Below, one piece after another: positions 45,880-58,361 of a DNA stretch of 64,000 nucleotides. Source of the DNA: Artemia franciscana (Eukaryota > Arthropoda > Branchiopoda > Anostraca > Artemiidae); the NCBI RefSeq assembly GCF_032884065.1, contig NW_027062617.1, positions 1,054,001 through 1,118,000 on the forward strand, in the 5' to 3' direction. How positions within the stretch are numbered: the stretch's first letter is position 1; each line of letters begins with the position of its first letter. Position numbers and translations under genes: made by a program. The notes beneath the pieces are model-generated. The model ran no database searches. It worked only from the letters and a program-made list of their open reading frames with translations, and was not told where the DNA came from.

Positions 45880-46760
45880 TCCTTATTGTCTACTAATAAA
45901 TATTCGCATTTCACCTATAAATCAAAATCACAAAAAAAAGAAAAAAAGACTTAAATCATTAACAACTTCCCGAAAGGTAACATTTCAACCCACTCTTTAA
46001 CTAGCTAACATTATCTACCACCTTTATACCCTTAGGGAGTGAATTCAACAGCTGTGTTCCTGCAAAACGCGGAAATAAGGCTCCAAGTGTTGTGTTCCAA
46101 GTGTTGAGCTCCAAGGCTCAAACACTTTCCCTGAAGAATGCCTAGTTTCATAACAATGTTCGAGTTGAACTTAAAAATTTCCCATAAGCACTCCAGTGAA
46201 TAGCGATTCAAACATTGATGAACAAAAATAGCTAGTTGATACTTAGATATTGATACTAGTTGCTAGTTGATAGCTAGTTAACTTATAAACATTTAGAATT
46301 ATCATTTTAGAGAAGCAACTCAAAGTACTATTTTCAAATTTCACATAACCCAAGATATTAACAACTTTAATTTGTAAGATTTGAACTATTTTAAAATTTG
46401 ACACAACCACAGCAAACAACCATAAGATAGATACGGACAGATAAGAGAATAATAAAGGATCATTAGAATTCTTGGTGGGAGATCATTCCTTAGCCTTCTT
46501 ATATGACCCAATCCTCTTGCCGCTATTGCTGCTACTGAATCAGAGTTGAATTTCCAAATCAAATTGCAATAAAGATAATAACCTAAATATTTTTCAATAA
46601 AAGCTTCTTTTAAGAATACACCATTCAGACATATTTCATTTTCAAAATAATAGTAGTACCAATTCTACGAATATTCATGAAATTCGTCTTAAAATCACAA
46701 ACAGATAGACAGCTACATCTCGTAAAACTTGTTAGCTCAAAAATGCGCTCCTGACTATAA
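45880..46760 (-). pseudogene. C-terminal part of a decayed non-LTR reverse transcriptase
   Basis: The minus strand reads in order: LGYYLYCNLIWKFNSDS (about 46580), RGLGHIRRLRNDLPPRIL (about 46510), an IFVHQCLNRYSLE block (about 46230), and a LLNSLPKGIKVVDNV-like block (about 46040). These are the usual landmarks downstream of the RT catalytic core in Jockey/CR1 elements. Several stops and frame changes separate the blocks. The catalytic YxDD region is not visible. It is not obviously the same copy as the one at 37140-40790. Confidence 0.6.
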
Positions 46761-47103
46761 ATAATAGAATATTCTTTAAAAAAAATTCCAGAAAGAAGAC
46801 GGGATGGAAAAAAGCTGACAACCGAATCTAGAAATAATGAATGTTAAGTCTTCAAAATGCAAAAAAGCACAAAAAACGCTATGATCTCAGACGATGGAAA
46901 AAAAAGATAAAAATGAAAATTTGACTTATGCCATGAACCAACTTTCTACTAACAATTAAAGTAATTAGCCTACAGGGATATCGACATTGGCTCCTTCCGA
47001 AATAACAGAAGAACACTTTACGCTTGTTCAAGTAACCCAAAACTATCTCAAAGCCCCGGAAGAACAGCAATTGACATTCAAGAATTGAAAATATACATTG
47101 GAT
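46761..47103. other. No recognised gene
   Basis: A frame at 46879-47070 (minus) is basic and hydrophobic without recognisable motifs. Confidence 0.3.
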
Positions 47104-47500
47104 GAAGAGTAAAATGTTTTAGGCTTTTATGAAGCCGCCAAATGCTACTACTTAACTAAGACAAGACGACAGCAACAAAGATTCAAGCTATTCATTTCTC
47201 CCTATATAACAAGTAGTTTTCGAAGCAGCAAAGGTTTACAAAATCCAAAGTGGTGACGGTCCAATCTATTCCACAACAAAGATAAGGGGTACAACTGAAG
47301 TTGCAAGTCCCTCAAGACGTTATTACGCACAACTGGGTATGACACAATAGCGCACCTGTAATGGTATTACACCTACGCAATAGGGAATGTTTTCTAAGAG
47401 ATGCAGGTGCTAATTATGTAATTGGCCCCGAGGGTGACATAATCTTGCGTGAGTTGTTTGGTTTGATTCAATATTGAAAAAGAATTCAGCGTGTCAACAT
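47104..47500 (+). pseudogene. Broken coding sequence of unknown family
   Basis: Three successive plus-strand frames look protein-like and appear to continue one another across frame changes: VLGFYEAAKCYYLTKT (about 47108), AAKVYKIQSGDGPIYS (about 47226), and CFLRDAGANYVIGPEGD (about 47400). Each is ended by a stop or shift. The high content of Tyr, Gly and charged residues differs from the AT-noise peptides elsewhere. I do not recognise the family. Confidence 0.35.
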
Positions 47501-47521
47501 AAATGATATTATTCTTTAGTA

Positions 47522-47854
47522 ATGGATGCTTTTACTCTATTGGATACTGAAGGCACAAACAATGCCGAAATGAAACTTAGAGTGCCTAATGATGCAATGA
47601 AAGTTACAAGGGCTAGCCAGCTGACCCTAGAATGGGACGAGATGTTTGCGAGATCTGTTGTATCATTAAGCAAATTCAAGTCAGAAGAACAGCCATGCTT
47701 TGCAGCAAAAGTGAATTTAATGCATATAAAAAGATTACAAGATGGCTTAAAAGCATTAGTGAATTATACTGAAGATAAAGATCTGAATCAATCTATAAAA
47801 AGGAGTAATTTTGTTACTAGCGAAAAAGAACCACTGTTAGTCTACAATCGGTAG
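47522..47854 (+). CDS. Hypothetical protein fragment, 110 codons
   Basis: It opens MDAFTLLDTEGTNNAEMK and runs to TAG at 47852-47854. It is rich in Lys, Glu and Leu, with a likely helical middle (MHIKRLQDGLKALVNY) and no signal peptide or membrane segment. The last codons (AATCGG|TAG) overlap a weak donor-like string CG/GTAGTG at about 47850. It lies between a broken frame (47104-47500) and a CARD-like frame (47934-48176) on the same strand, so all three may be parts of one dead or spliced gene. The splice phases I tried do not join them cleanly. Function unknown. Confidence 0.35.
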   Translation: MDAFTLLDTEGTNNAEMKLRVPNDAMKVTRASQLTLEWDEMFARSVVSLSKFKSEEQPCFAAKVNLMHIKRLQDGLKALVNYTEDKDLNQSIKRSNFVTSEKEPLLVYNR

Positions 47855-47933
47855 TGACAGTGTCAGGATTAAAAATGACTGGATTTGAGAAGAAAAAAAA
47901 CCCTACGGAATCTAGTGACTTTGGAAAAAATAT

Positions 47934-48176
47934 ATGATTCTAGATGATGATTTTATAGGGTTATCTCTCCAAAGGAGAATATTTTCACAACGAATACTTA
48001 ACGATATAATGAGAAACGGGTCTCCGTCTTTTGACTATTGCACGAAACTTTTGCGTCATGGTCCAGATGCATTTATTCAATTCATAGACATATTAATTGC
48101 AACAAAACAAAAAGATACTGTTAGTTTGCTTTTAAACACTACCTACACCACGATTTTCCAAGGCAACAAGAAATAA
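47934..48176 (+). CDS. CARD-like domain frame
   Basis: Eighty codons, close to the size of a caspase-recruitment domain. A helical order fits CARD: an acidic start (LDDDFIGL), SLQRRIFSQRILNDIM, then the strongest match in KLLRHGPDAFIQFIDIL followed by QKDTVSLLLN. CARD domains of initiator caspases and adaptors have a similar R-GP-AF block before the last two helices. The first helix is short or missing; TGA lies in frame at 47916-47918, upstream of the ATG. No caspase protease domain was recognised downstream. The call rests on motif recognition only. It may be a fragment of an apoptotic gene, a decayed copy, or a transferred viral or host gene. Confidence 0.42.
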   Translation: MILDDDFIGLSLQRRIFSQRILNDIMRNGSPSFDYCTKLLRHGPDAFIQFIDILIATKQKDTVSLLLNTTYTTIFQGNKK

Positions 48177-48586
48177 GTCGAAAAATCTTGCCTACAAAAG
48201 TTTTGTAACGTCAATCGATTACCCCACCTCCTAGAAGACATTCATTTTCCCCAGTCAGTTCCTCTTTGGAAGTGAGACAGTCAATACGGAAAAAATATTT
48301 CACACATATCCATTATGTTTCTATACACTAAACAGCTGGTCATCCTGTGACAATATGCTCCATGATCGTAAGAAACCCTAAACGTGTTCTGTTAAGTTTT
48401 AAGAGACTGGTATCGTCGTGGTTTTAAATTGCTTTGGGAATAAGAACCAGTTTTAAGCTTCAGTTGCTGGAATAATAAGAGTCTGTTTTTACGACATCAC
48501 TGTGAAGATACCGGCTACAATGATTAAAAGCCTACTGACTTTAATTAGGCTGCTACAGAAAGTGATTCTTCGTATTAGAATTTCGT

Positions 48587-48814
48587 GTGCGATATTCCTC
48601 TAAAAAAAAACAAAGTGAAACAAGTGGATTTTATAATATGAGTCAGAATAGTATTATTGGCTTTACGAAGAGATGTAATAAAAATGAAGTTACATTATAT
48701 TGTAAGAAATGTGACCCTGACTTTGCATGCCAAGAACAGTACAAGCTGAATCCTGACGAGCTGCCTCCACTTATCACTAGCGATGGTTACCTGTATGTGG
48801 AAGAAGAAATCTAA
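48587..48814 (+). CDS. Hypothetical Cys-containing frame, 75 codons
   Basis: The frame contains GFTKRCNKNEVTLYCKKCD followed by CQEQYKLNPDELPPL and ends VEEEI. The spacing of cysteines (C..., CKKC, C) suggests a small zinc-binding or disulfide module, but I cannot match it to a named family. It is followed by AT-rich sequence with AATAAA-like strings (for example taataaacaaattc at about 48847). Relation to the upstream frames is unknown. Confidence 0.3.
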   Translation: MRYSSKKKQSETSGFYNMSQNSIIGFTKRCNKNEVTLYCKKCDPDFACQEQYKLNPDELPPLITSDGYLYVEEEI

Positions 48815-48975
48815 AGGACACAGTGTTTTGTATACACAAATTTTATTAATAAACAAATTCAAACACATTTTTAAAAGTATTTCACTCTTAGGGCACTGAA
48901 ATCTATATTATAGAGGTAGGAAAGGATATTTTCCACTAGAAAGTCGTTCAATCGATGATTGTCATGCTAAGATAT

Positions 48976-50055
48976 TCACCGTAAGTATATCTGCAACACC
49001 GAAAAAATTAAATATAATAGTGCACGAAAACCCCATCTTTTGGTTGATAAATCTTGTACTCGCTTCCGATTTTGAATAATAGATTTTCCACTTTGCTCAA
49101 GAAAGTTTTTAATGTGAGGCTTGTAGAAAGCATACAGTAGGCCAAGAGGATAGAACAAATCAATATTTTTCACTGTTTGAACAATGCACAGCCAATCAGT
49201 TGACGGACTGATTGGTAGATCAATCAGTCTATGCACAATCAGTCTTTACAGTTGACGGACTGCTATTAACAATGATGAGGGTATTTTTAACACTTTGAAT
49301 GTGGTCGAGGAAATCCAAAGGTATGCAATAGGCTTTGTATTTTGACATATAGGGATCCAAATTGGATACATTGATTATTTGATTTGTGTTCATGGTTTCA
49401 AATCTAATAGAAAACTGCCATATGGGGTAGTATCCCAATAGGTGTCAAATTGATTTAGAGAGATTAATGTTACACTTTCCTCCAATGGTTCGACAAAGGT
49501 ACACTCTAAGGGTACTGTGCCCGTTCAGACAATAGTCATATCATGGAAATCACAAATCCAATACAATGATACCATGAGTTTTTGAAAATACTTTTTCGGT
49601 CATACCATTTCCAAATAGTTGTGAATCTCGAGCTAGGGATTGCACTGTCAAATCTTATAAGGTCTTGTAGGATTTAACAAAGGACAAATTATAGAGTGGA
49701 ATTCCATTTACTTTACATACACGACATGAAAGTCCAAATATTTCAAATTTAGGTGGAGAATTTGTCCATGATCCATCGCCACTAGCACTTCTTACGAAGA
49801 AAAATCAAGTTTTGAAGGAATTTCACCATTGATAAATGACGGATCGGTGTAGGTACGTGTACCCGTAGCTATAGGTCGTTGATTCGTGATTGTATGAGGA
49901 ACGAGTGATTTGATATTATTTCCACCAGCTCTTAGTTTCCCAATTGCCAAAGCAACAGAACTTATAACCACTCTTTTTCGTACACGAAGTATTGCCAAGG
50001 TGACAGAAACTGTCGAATCAGGAGCAGTATTAACTACTTTTTGCAAAAGCAAGTT
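48976..50055 (-). pseudogene. Decayed capsid-like protein of a virus or Maverick-like element
   Basis: The minus-strand frame from about 50055 to 49794 is open, with VRKRVVISSVALAIGKL, then IATGTRTYTDPSFINGEIP. The block order (a VRK-x-V-x-SSVALA block, then a GxRTYT...GEIP block, then an aromatic strand-rich region) reminds me of the double jelly-roll-like capsid proteins found in multicopy virus-like genes of invertebrates. After 49794 the similarity continues only through frame changes and stops (VPLECTFVEP near 49490, PYMSKYKAYCIPLDF near 49330, NIDLFYPLGLLYAFYKPH near 49150). It is truncated on its 5' side by the family A copy at 50056. It is clearly broken; identity is tentative. Confidence 0.38.
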
Positions 50056-51124
50056 GGACCCTCCCACGCTCATTTTTTATCAAAGCAACCGGATGAATAT
50101 TTTGATATAGTCATTTTGTTCAGCATAGTCGAAAAACCTAATAACTGTGTCTTTGGGGACGATTAAATCCCTCACAGTCCCCGGGGGAGGGGCTGCAAGT
50201 TAAAAAAATTGACCATTGTTTACATATAGTAATGGTTATTGGGAAGTGCACAGACGTTTTCAGAGGGGCTTTTGCACGTCGGAACGCGAGGGGGGGAGTC
50301 CGGAGTTACGTGGGAGGATCTTTCCACAAAGAGAATTTCCATGAAGGGGGCGCACGATTTTCTAGCATTATTGTGAAATAAACAATGAAAAAATAAATAA
50401 AAAAAGTTTTTTCAAGTGGAAGTAAGGAGCAGAACTTGAAACGAACAGAAATTATTACTTATATAAGGACGTTCGTCTCCTCCCCAATACCTCGCTCTTT
50501 ACGCTAAAGTATTTTTAGTAATTTTAACTATTTCTTTTACGGCCTTTGTGATTCAGGGGTCATTCTTAAAGAATTGGGACAAAATTCAAGCTTTAGTGTA
50601 AAGAGCGAGGTACTGAGGAGGGGAAGAGCCCCCTCACATACGTAATAAAAATATACAAATATAGAAGTTCGTTACGTAAGTTAATTCGTAAGTTACGTAC
50701 ATTTAATACTATTAAAAACGTTCGTAAAAAAATAAAAAAGTTCTAGTTGCATTTTTAAGCAACCAAAATCGGAGGGCAGCTAGGCCTCCTCCCCCACCCT
50801 TTTTCATCACAATCGTCTGATAAAAACTATGAAAAAGCCATTCAGCCAAAAATATGATATGCAAAATTCATTTTAATTATTTACGCACGATGACCCAAAA
50901 TCAATACATATATTAATTCAAAACGCTCAGAAATTAAAAAAAAAATTTTCAACTGAAAGTAAGGAGCGACATTTAAACTTAAAACAAACAGAAATTATTC
51001 CTTCCGTATATGAAACGGGCTGTCCCCTCCTCAACGTCCCGCTCTTTAAGCTGAGTTTTTCTGTTCATTTTAAGTTTTAATGTCGCTCCTTACTTTCTGT
51101 TGAAAAAACTTTCTTTTTATTTAA
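50056..51124 (+). mobile_element. Family A element, both ends incomplete
   Basis: It begins abruptly inside the body (ccctcccacgctcatttttt) and follows the 1.7 kb form to the terminal foldback. The left arm is present (aacgggctgtcccctcctca), but most of the loop and the inner right arm are deleted; it then ends gtcgctccttactttctgtt plus A and T runs. Confidence 0.8.
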
Positions 51125-51864
51125 TAACTACACCGGTTTAATGCCTTGGTGAATCCCAGTAAGGTCCACCAATAATTCGTTAGAAATATGCCAAAGTTCA
51201 GCAAAAACTGAAATCTTATGTAGCAATTTGACTTAAGACCCTTTCATAATGAGACTTTATTAGTACTGGGATTTTACTGTAGCCAATTAGAACAAATTAG
51301 AATTATTCAAAGGGTTTTTTCAGCCAATCAGAAAATCTCATAAACAATCTGATCGTCTCAAATTAGCCCTTGCTAAATTGTGGTTTTTAGTAAAAACCAC
51401 ATTGCAAAACCACATTGCAAATGGGCCTTTAGCAGAGCGGGATCTTGAATGAATCAAAAATAAACAAAAAAAGCACAAGAAAGGTGAAATAGTGTTTTAT
51501 CTTATTAATCATTTGTTGCCTCTTTGGGTTGTTTCTTTTGTATGTTAAACTCACCTTTTTTATAATGCATTCTATTGTTTTATTTACCTGACCAAGTAGA
51601 ATCTCCGCACAAATATTCTTTTTAGTGTCTTTTGCAAAAACTGTTAGGAAAGTAGGCTATGCATATGAAATGGCGTTGATGAATTTTTTAATAAATACCA
51701 GGATACGATCAATATTTCACAATAGGATTAATAACCATCATATCCATGCCACAAATACTTTGGCTCTGACCCTACTTTTATATACACACCTTAAGCCCCG
51801 CCCTGGTGTAATAGAGAATGACCGATTCTACATCCCCTTAGCTATATTTCAATTTGTAATGCTA
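51125..51864. other. No recognised gene
   Basis: It contains a small direct repeat (gtaaaaaccacattgcaaaaccacattgc, broken here at the second copy) near 51390-51420. The frame at 51625-51876 has no domain I recognise and runs into family B. Confidence 0.35.
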
Positions 51865-54799
51865 AACAAGAGCTAAGAGCTCATATGGCATTTGTGACGA
51901 GGCGAGAAGAGCTAAGAGCCAATAGATAATATGGTATGAGCTGTAACAAAATTCCATGAATCAATAGATGGATTTAAAAGGAAAATAAGAGGTTTAATGC
52001 CGGTCAGGATTTAAAATAAGAGCTCTGAGTCACGATATACTTCTAAATATCAAAATTAATTAAGATCCAATCACCCACTCGAAAATTATCAACACCTAGT
52101 TTTTTTCTATTTTTTCCTCTCCCTTTAGCCCCCCAGATGGTCGAATCTGGGAAAACAACTTTATCAAGTCAATTTGTGCAGCTCCCTGACACGCCTACCA
52201 ATTTTCATCGTCCTAGCACGTCCAGAAGCACCAAACTCGCCAAATCACTAAACCCCTCCCCTCAACTCCCCCAAAGAGATCAAATCCAGTGCGGTTCCGT
52301 CAATCACGTATCAAGGACATTTTGCTTGGACAAGAAGCTTGGTGGATATTCTATCCACCAAGTTTCATCCCGATTCCTCCACTCCAAGTGTTTTCCAAGG
52401 TTTCCCTCTCCAACTTCCCCCCCAATATCAAAAGATCTGGTCGGGATTTGAAATAAGACCTCTGAGACATGGATTCCTTCTAAATATCGAATTTCATTAA
52501 GATCCGATCACCTATTCGTAAGATAAAAATACCCCAATTCTGACGTTTTCCAAGAATTCCGGTTTCCCCCTCTAACTCCCCTCAATGTCACAGATTCTGG
52601 TCGGAATTTAAAATTAGAGCTTTAGAGCACAAGATCCTTCTAAATATCAAGTTTCATTAAGCTCTGGTCACCCTTTCGTAAGTTATAAATACCTCAATTT
52701 TCAAAATTACGCCCCCCCCAACTCCACCAAAGAGAGAAGAACTGGTCCGGTTATCTCAGTCACATATCTTAGACAGGTTTTTATTCTTCCCATCCAATTA
52801 CATCCTGATCTCACTGCTTTAAGTATTTTCTAAGATTTCCAGTACCCCCAACTGCCCCAGCCCCAATTACGCTAGATCCAGTTGAGATTTAAAATAAGAG
52901 ATCTGAGTTACGAGGTCCTTCTAAATATGAAGTTTCATAAAGAACCGATCACTTCTTCGTAAGTTAAAAATACGTCAATTTTTCTAATTTTTCAGAATTA
53001 ACCCCCCCCCCTAATAGGGCGGATCCATTCCAATTATGTAAATCACGTATCTAAGACTTCTGCTTATTTTTCCCACCAAGTTTCATCCCGATCCCTCCAA
53101 TCTAAGCATTTTCCATGATTTTAGGTTCCCCCACCCCAAACTCCCCCCAAAGTCACCAGATCCGGTCGGGATTTAAAATAAGACCTTTGAGACAAGGTAT
53201 CCTTCTAAATATTAAATTTCAAAAAGATCCGATCACCTTTTCGTAAGATAAAAATACCTCAATTTTCTCGTTTTCCAAGAATTCCAGTTTCCCCATCCAA
53301 CTCCCCCTAATGTCAGAGGATCTGGTCGGAATTTAAAATTAAAGCCTTAAAGCACAAGACCCTTCTAAATATCAAATTTCATTAAGATCTGGTTACCCTT
53401 TCGTAAGTTACAAATACCTCAATTTTCTAAATTACCCCCCCCCCCCCCAACTCCAGCAAAGAGAGCAGATCCGGTCCAGTTATATTAGTCACGTATCTTA
53501 GACAGGTTTTTATTCTTCCCATCCAGTTTCATCCTGATCTCACCGCTTTAAGTATTTTCTAAGATTTCCGGTCCCCCCAACTGCCCCCCCCCAATTACGC
53601 TGGATCCGGTTGAGATTTAAAATAAGAGATCTGAGTTACAAGGTACTCCAAATATGAAGTCTCATGAAAATCCGATTACTCCTTCGTAAGTTAAAAATAC
53701 GTCATTTTTTCTGATTTTTCAGAATTAACCCCCACCTCCAATAGAGCGGATCCGTTCCAATTATGTAAATCACATATCTAAGATTTCTGCTTCTTTTACC
53801 CACCAAGTTTCATCCCGATCCCTCCAATCTAAGCGTTTTCCATGATTTTAGGCTCCACCACCCCAAACTCCCCCCAATGTCACCAGATCCGGTCGGGATT
53901 TAAAATAAGTGCTTTGAGACACGATATCCTTCTAAATATCAAATTTCATTGAGATCCGATCACCCGTTCGTAAGTTAAAAATACCCCGTTTTTCCTAGTT
54001 TTTCAGAATTAGCCCCCCCCCGACTACCCCAAAGAGAGCGGATTCGTTCCTGTTATGTCAATCATGTATCTAGGACTTGTGCTTATTTTTCCCACCAAGT
54101 TTCATCCCGATCCCTCCACTCTAAGTGTTTTCCAAGTTTTAGGTTTCTCTCTCCCAACTCCCCCCCCCCCAATGTCACCAGATCCGGTCGGGATTTAAAA
54201 TAAGAGCTTCAAGACACGATATCCTTCTAAATATTAAATTTCATTGAGATCCAATCACCCGTTCGTAAGTTGAAAATACCTAATTTTTTCTAATTTTTCA
54301 GAATTAACCCCCCCCCCCCAACTACCCCAAAGAGAGCAGATCCTTTCCAATTATGTCAATCATGTATCTAGGACTTGTGCTTATTTTTCCCACCAAGTTT
54401 CATCCTGATCCCTCCACTCTAAGTGTTTTCAAAGATTTTAGGTTTTCCCCTCCCATATCCCCCCAATGTCACCAGATCCCACCGGGATTTAAAATAATAG
54501 CTCTGAGACACGATATCCTTCCAAACATAGAATTTCATTAAGATCTGATTAACCGTTCGTACGTTAAAAATACTTCAATTTTTCTATTTTTCTCCGATTT
54601 AACGGGCCCCCCACTCCCCCCAGATGGTCAAATCGGAAAAACGACTATTTCTAATTTAATCTGGTCCGGTCCCTGATACGCCTGCCGAATTTCATCCTCC
54701 TAGCTTACCTGGAAGTGCCTAAAGTAGCAAAACCAGGACCGACAGACAGACAATTTGCGATTGCTATATGTCACTTGGTTAATACAAAGTGCTCATAAA
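51865..54799 (+). mobile_element. Family B element, copy 2 (2.9 kb, extra 720 bp block)
   Basis: The 5' end (acaagagctaagagctcata, tggcatttgtgacgaggcg) and 3' hairpin (cacttggttaatacaaagtg, ctcataaaa) are as in copy 1, with small changes. The core anchor ccttctaaatat and variants lie near 52040, 52486, 52636, 52919, 53211, 53365, 53645, 53929, 54228 and 54521. Compared with copy 1 it has one more block of three units (about 720 bp) and a 34 bp insertion near 52330. Long C-runs mark nearly every unit. Confidence 0.85.
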
Positions 54800-55110
54800 A
54801 ACGGTACACCAAACTTCAGTGTTCTTAAATGAGATCAGTGGACAAGCGCAAGCGGCTAATTCGAGTACATTCAAATGAAAGTAAAATACTATCTACTCTA
54901 GATATTGCATTTTAAGAGGTTCAGACAGTTATCAGCCGCCTTAACAAATTGCGCAACAATTAAAAATTGTATTTACCTACTCAATATTTACAAAAGTTGT
55001 AAGTAGTCCTTAGTCCTATCAGAAAGTCAAACAGAGGGACAAGATAATGCTGATAAAAGTGAACACTATCAAATACCAAGTTTGAATAAATGACGATAAA
55101 GGTTTTATGC

Positions 55111-55204
<94 letters not shown>
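55111..55204. repeat. (AT)n microsatellite
   Basis: About 94 bases of AT/GT dinucleotide, ending 27 bases left of the 3' end of a family A element. Confidence 0.97.
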
Positions 55205-55208
<4 letters not shown>

Positions 55209-55230
55209 CATGTTGATTCTCTGACATATT

Positions 55231-56962
55231 AAAAAAAAAAAAAAACTAGTTTTTTTAACTGAAAGTAAGGAGCGACATTAAAACTTAAAACGAATAGAAA
55301 TTACTCCGTATATGAAATGGGTTGTCCCCTCCGCAGTCCCACGCTCTTTACGCTAAAGCTTTCAATTGTTTTAAAAAGTAGAATTCTGGCAAAGAGTCAA
55401 ACTTTAGCGTAAAGAGCGAGGGACTGCAGAGGGGACAACCCATTTCATATACGGAGTAATTTCAGTTCGTTTTAAGTTTTAATGTCGCTCCTTGCTTTCA
55501 GTTAAAAAAGCTAGTTTTTTTTTTATTTAATTTCTGAACGTTTTTGAATTAATGCATGTTTGATTTTGGCTCTCCGCAAATAAATCATTGAAATGAAATT
55601 AGTATATTAATTTTTTTTTGGCTAAATGGCTTTCTATTAGTTTTGATCAGACGATTTTGACAAATAAGGGGTGGGGAAGGAGGCCTAGATGCCGTCTAAT
55701 TTTTCGGTTACTTAAAAAGGCTACTAGAACTTTTCATTTTCAACGAACGTTTTTATTAGTAAAAAATATACGCAACTTAAGAATAAACTTGCGTAACAAA
55801 ATTTTATATTCTTATATTTTTATTATGTGTACGAGGGGGTTTGTACCCTCGTTAATACCTTGCTCTTTACACTAAATCGTAAGTTTTGTCCCAATTCTTT
55901 AAGAATGACCCCTGAATCAAAAAGGCCGTAGAATAAATAGTTGAAATTACTAAAAATATTTTAGCATAAAGAGCGAGGTATTTATCTCCTCCTAAATACC
56001 TCGCTCTTTATGCCAAAGTATTTTTAGAACCCCTCATATGCGTAATAATCTCTGTTCGTTTTAAATTTCAATGCTATTCCTTACTTTCATTTGAAAAAAC
56101 GGTTTCATGTTTATTTTTTCATTGTTTTTTTATAGTAATGCTAGAAAATCCTGCGCCCTTTGCATTGAATTTTTTCCCCCATGGCATATTTCTCCAAGGA
56201 AAGATCCTCCCACATAGCCCCCTCCCTCAACCCTACCCCAAAAATCAAAAAAATCCCCCTGAAAACGTCTGTACACTTCCCAATAACCATTACTATATGT
56301 AAACACTGGTTGAAGTTTGTAACTTGCAGCCCCTCCCCCAGGGACTGTGGGGGAGTAAGTCATCCCCAAATACATAGTTATTATGATTTTCGACTATGCT
56401 AAACAAAATGGTTATCTCAAAATTTGGATCCGTTGACTTTGGAAAAAATGAGCGTGGGAGGGGGCCTAGATGCCCTCCAATTTTTTTGGTCTTTTAAAAA
56501 GAGCACTAAAACTTTTCATTTCCGTTAGAATGAGCCCTCTTGCGACATTCTAGGACCACTTGGTCGATACAATAACCCCTGGGAAAAAAAACAAACAAAT
56601 AAACACGCACCCGTGATTTGTCTTCTGGCAAAAAATGCAAAATTCCACATTTTTGTAGATAGGAGCTTGAAACTTCTACAGTAGGGTTCTCTGATACGTT
56701 GAATCTGATGGTGTAATTTTCGTTAAGATCCTACGACTTTTAGGGGGTGTTTCCCCCTATTTTCCTAAATGAGGCAAATTTTCTCAGGCTCGTAACTTTT
56801 GATGGCTAAGACTAAACTTGATGAAACTTATATATTTAAAATCAGCATTAAAATGCTATTCTTTTGATGTAGCTATTGATATCAAAATTCAATTTTTTAG
56901 AGTTTTGGTTACTATTGAGCCGGATCGCTCCTTACTACAGTTCGTTACCACGAACTGTTTGA
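55231..56962 (-). mobile_element. Family A element, full-length 1.7 kb (left half of head-to-head pair)
   Basis: 5' end at 56962 (GA at 56961-56962; minus strand A|TC), hairpin cagttcgttaccacgaactg, then the full body. The terminal foldback at 55235-55515 has arms gggttgtcccctccgcagtcc and ggactgcagaggggacaaccc. The 3' end is at about 55231-55248, aaaaactagttttttt. Intact at both ends. Confidence 0.88.
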
Positions 56963-57000
56963 TATGTACAACCTTAAACTCCATGTAACAAGCCAGGTTA

Positions 57001-58314
57001 TCAAACAGTTCGTGGTAACAAACAGTAGTAATGAGCGACCCAGCTCAATAGTAACTAAAACTCTAAAAATTTTGATACGATTAGCTACATTAAGAGAATC
57101 GCATTTTAATACTGATTTCAAATATACAAGTTTCATCATGTTTAGTCTTACCCGTCAAAAGTTACGAGCCTGAGAAAATTTGCCTAATTTTAGAAAATAG
57201 GGGGAAACAACCCTTAAAAGTCATAGAATCTTAACGAAAATCACACCATCAGATTCAGCGTATCAGAGAACCCTATTGTAGAAGCTTCAAGCTCATATCC
57301 ACAAAAATGTGGAATTTTGTATTTTTTGCCAGAAGGCAGATCACGGATGCGTGTTTATTTGTTTGTTTGTTTTTTTGTTCTTGTTTTTCCCCAGATGATC
57401 GTATCGATCCAGTGGTCCTGGAATCTCACGAGAGGGCTCATTCTAACGGAAATGAAAAGTTCTAGTGCCCTTTTTAAGTGACCAAAAAATTGGAGGGCAC
57501 CTAGGCCCCCTCCCAAGCCAATTATTTTCCCAAAGTCACCGGATCAAAATTCTGAGATAGCCATTTTATTCAGCGTAGTCGAAAAACCTTATAACTATGT
57601 CTTTGGGGACGACGTACTCCCCCACAGTCCCCGTGGGAGGGGCTACAAGTTAAAAACTTTGACCAGTGCTTACATATTGTAATGGTTATTGGGAAGTGTA
57701 CAGACGTTTTCAGGGGATGTATTGGTTGGGGGAGGGGTTGAGAGAGAAGAGGGAAATATGTTGGGGGAGCTTTCCATCAAGTAATTTGTCACGGGGGAAG
57801 AAAATTTTCATAAAGGGAGCTCAGGATTTTCTAGCATTATTAAAAAAAAATACGAAAAAATAAATATGATCAAGCTTTTTCAACTGAAATTAAGGAGCAG
57901 AATTAAAACTCAATACGAACAGAGATTATTACGCATATGAGGGGCTCACCTCCTTCTAATACCTTGCTCTTTACGCTAAAGTATTTTTAGTAATTTCAAC
58001 TAGTTATTCTACGGCTTTTGTGATTCAGGGGTTATTCTTAAGGAATTGGGACAAAATTTAAGCTTTAGTGTAAAGAGCGAGGTACTGACGAGGGGGTGAA
58101 CCCCCTCATATACGTACCAAAAACATGAGAATACAAAAGTTCGTTACGTAAGCTAAATTGTAAGTTACGTATATCTTTTACTAATAAAAATATTCGTAAA
58201 AAATTAAAAAGTCTAGTTGCCTTGTTAAGTAACCAAAAATCGGAGGGCAACTAGGCCTTCTCCCCCTCACCTTTTTTCTTAAAATTATTCGATTAAAACT
58301 ATGAGAATACCATT

Positions 58315-58361
<47 letters not shown>

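Noticed and set aside
33436..54799. CRISPR-like regularly spaced repeats in the two tandem-core elements
   Set aside because: Units are 150-300 bases, diverged, and contained in mobile elements of a eukaryotic genome; no short identical repeats with unique spacers and no cas genes.
54981..55211. 76-codon Tyr-Ile repeat frame, and a similar one at 25494-25709
   Set aside because: Translations of AT dinucleotide runs.
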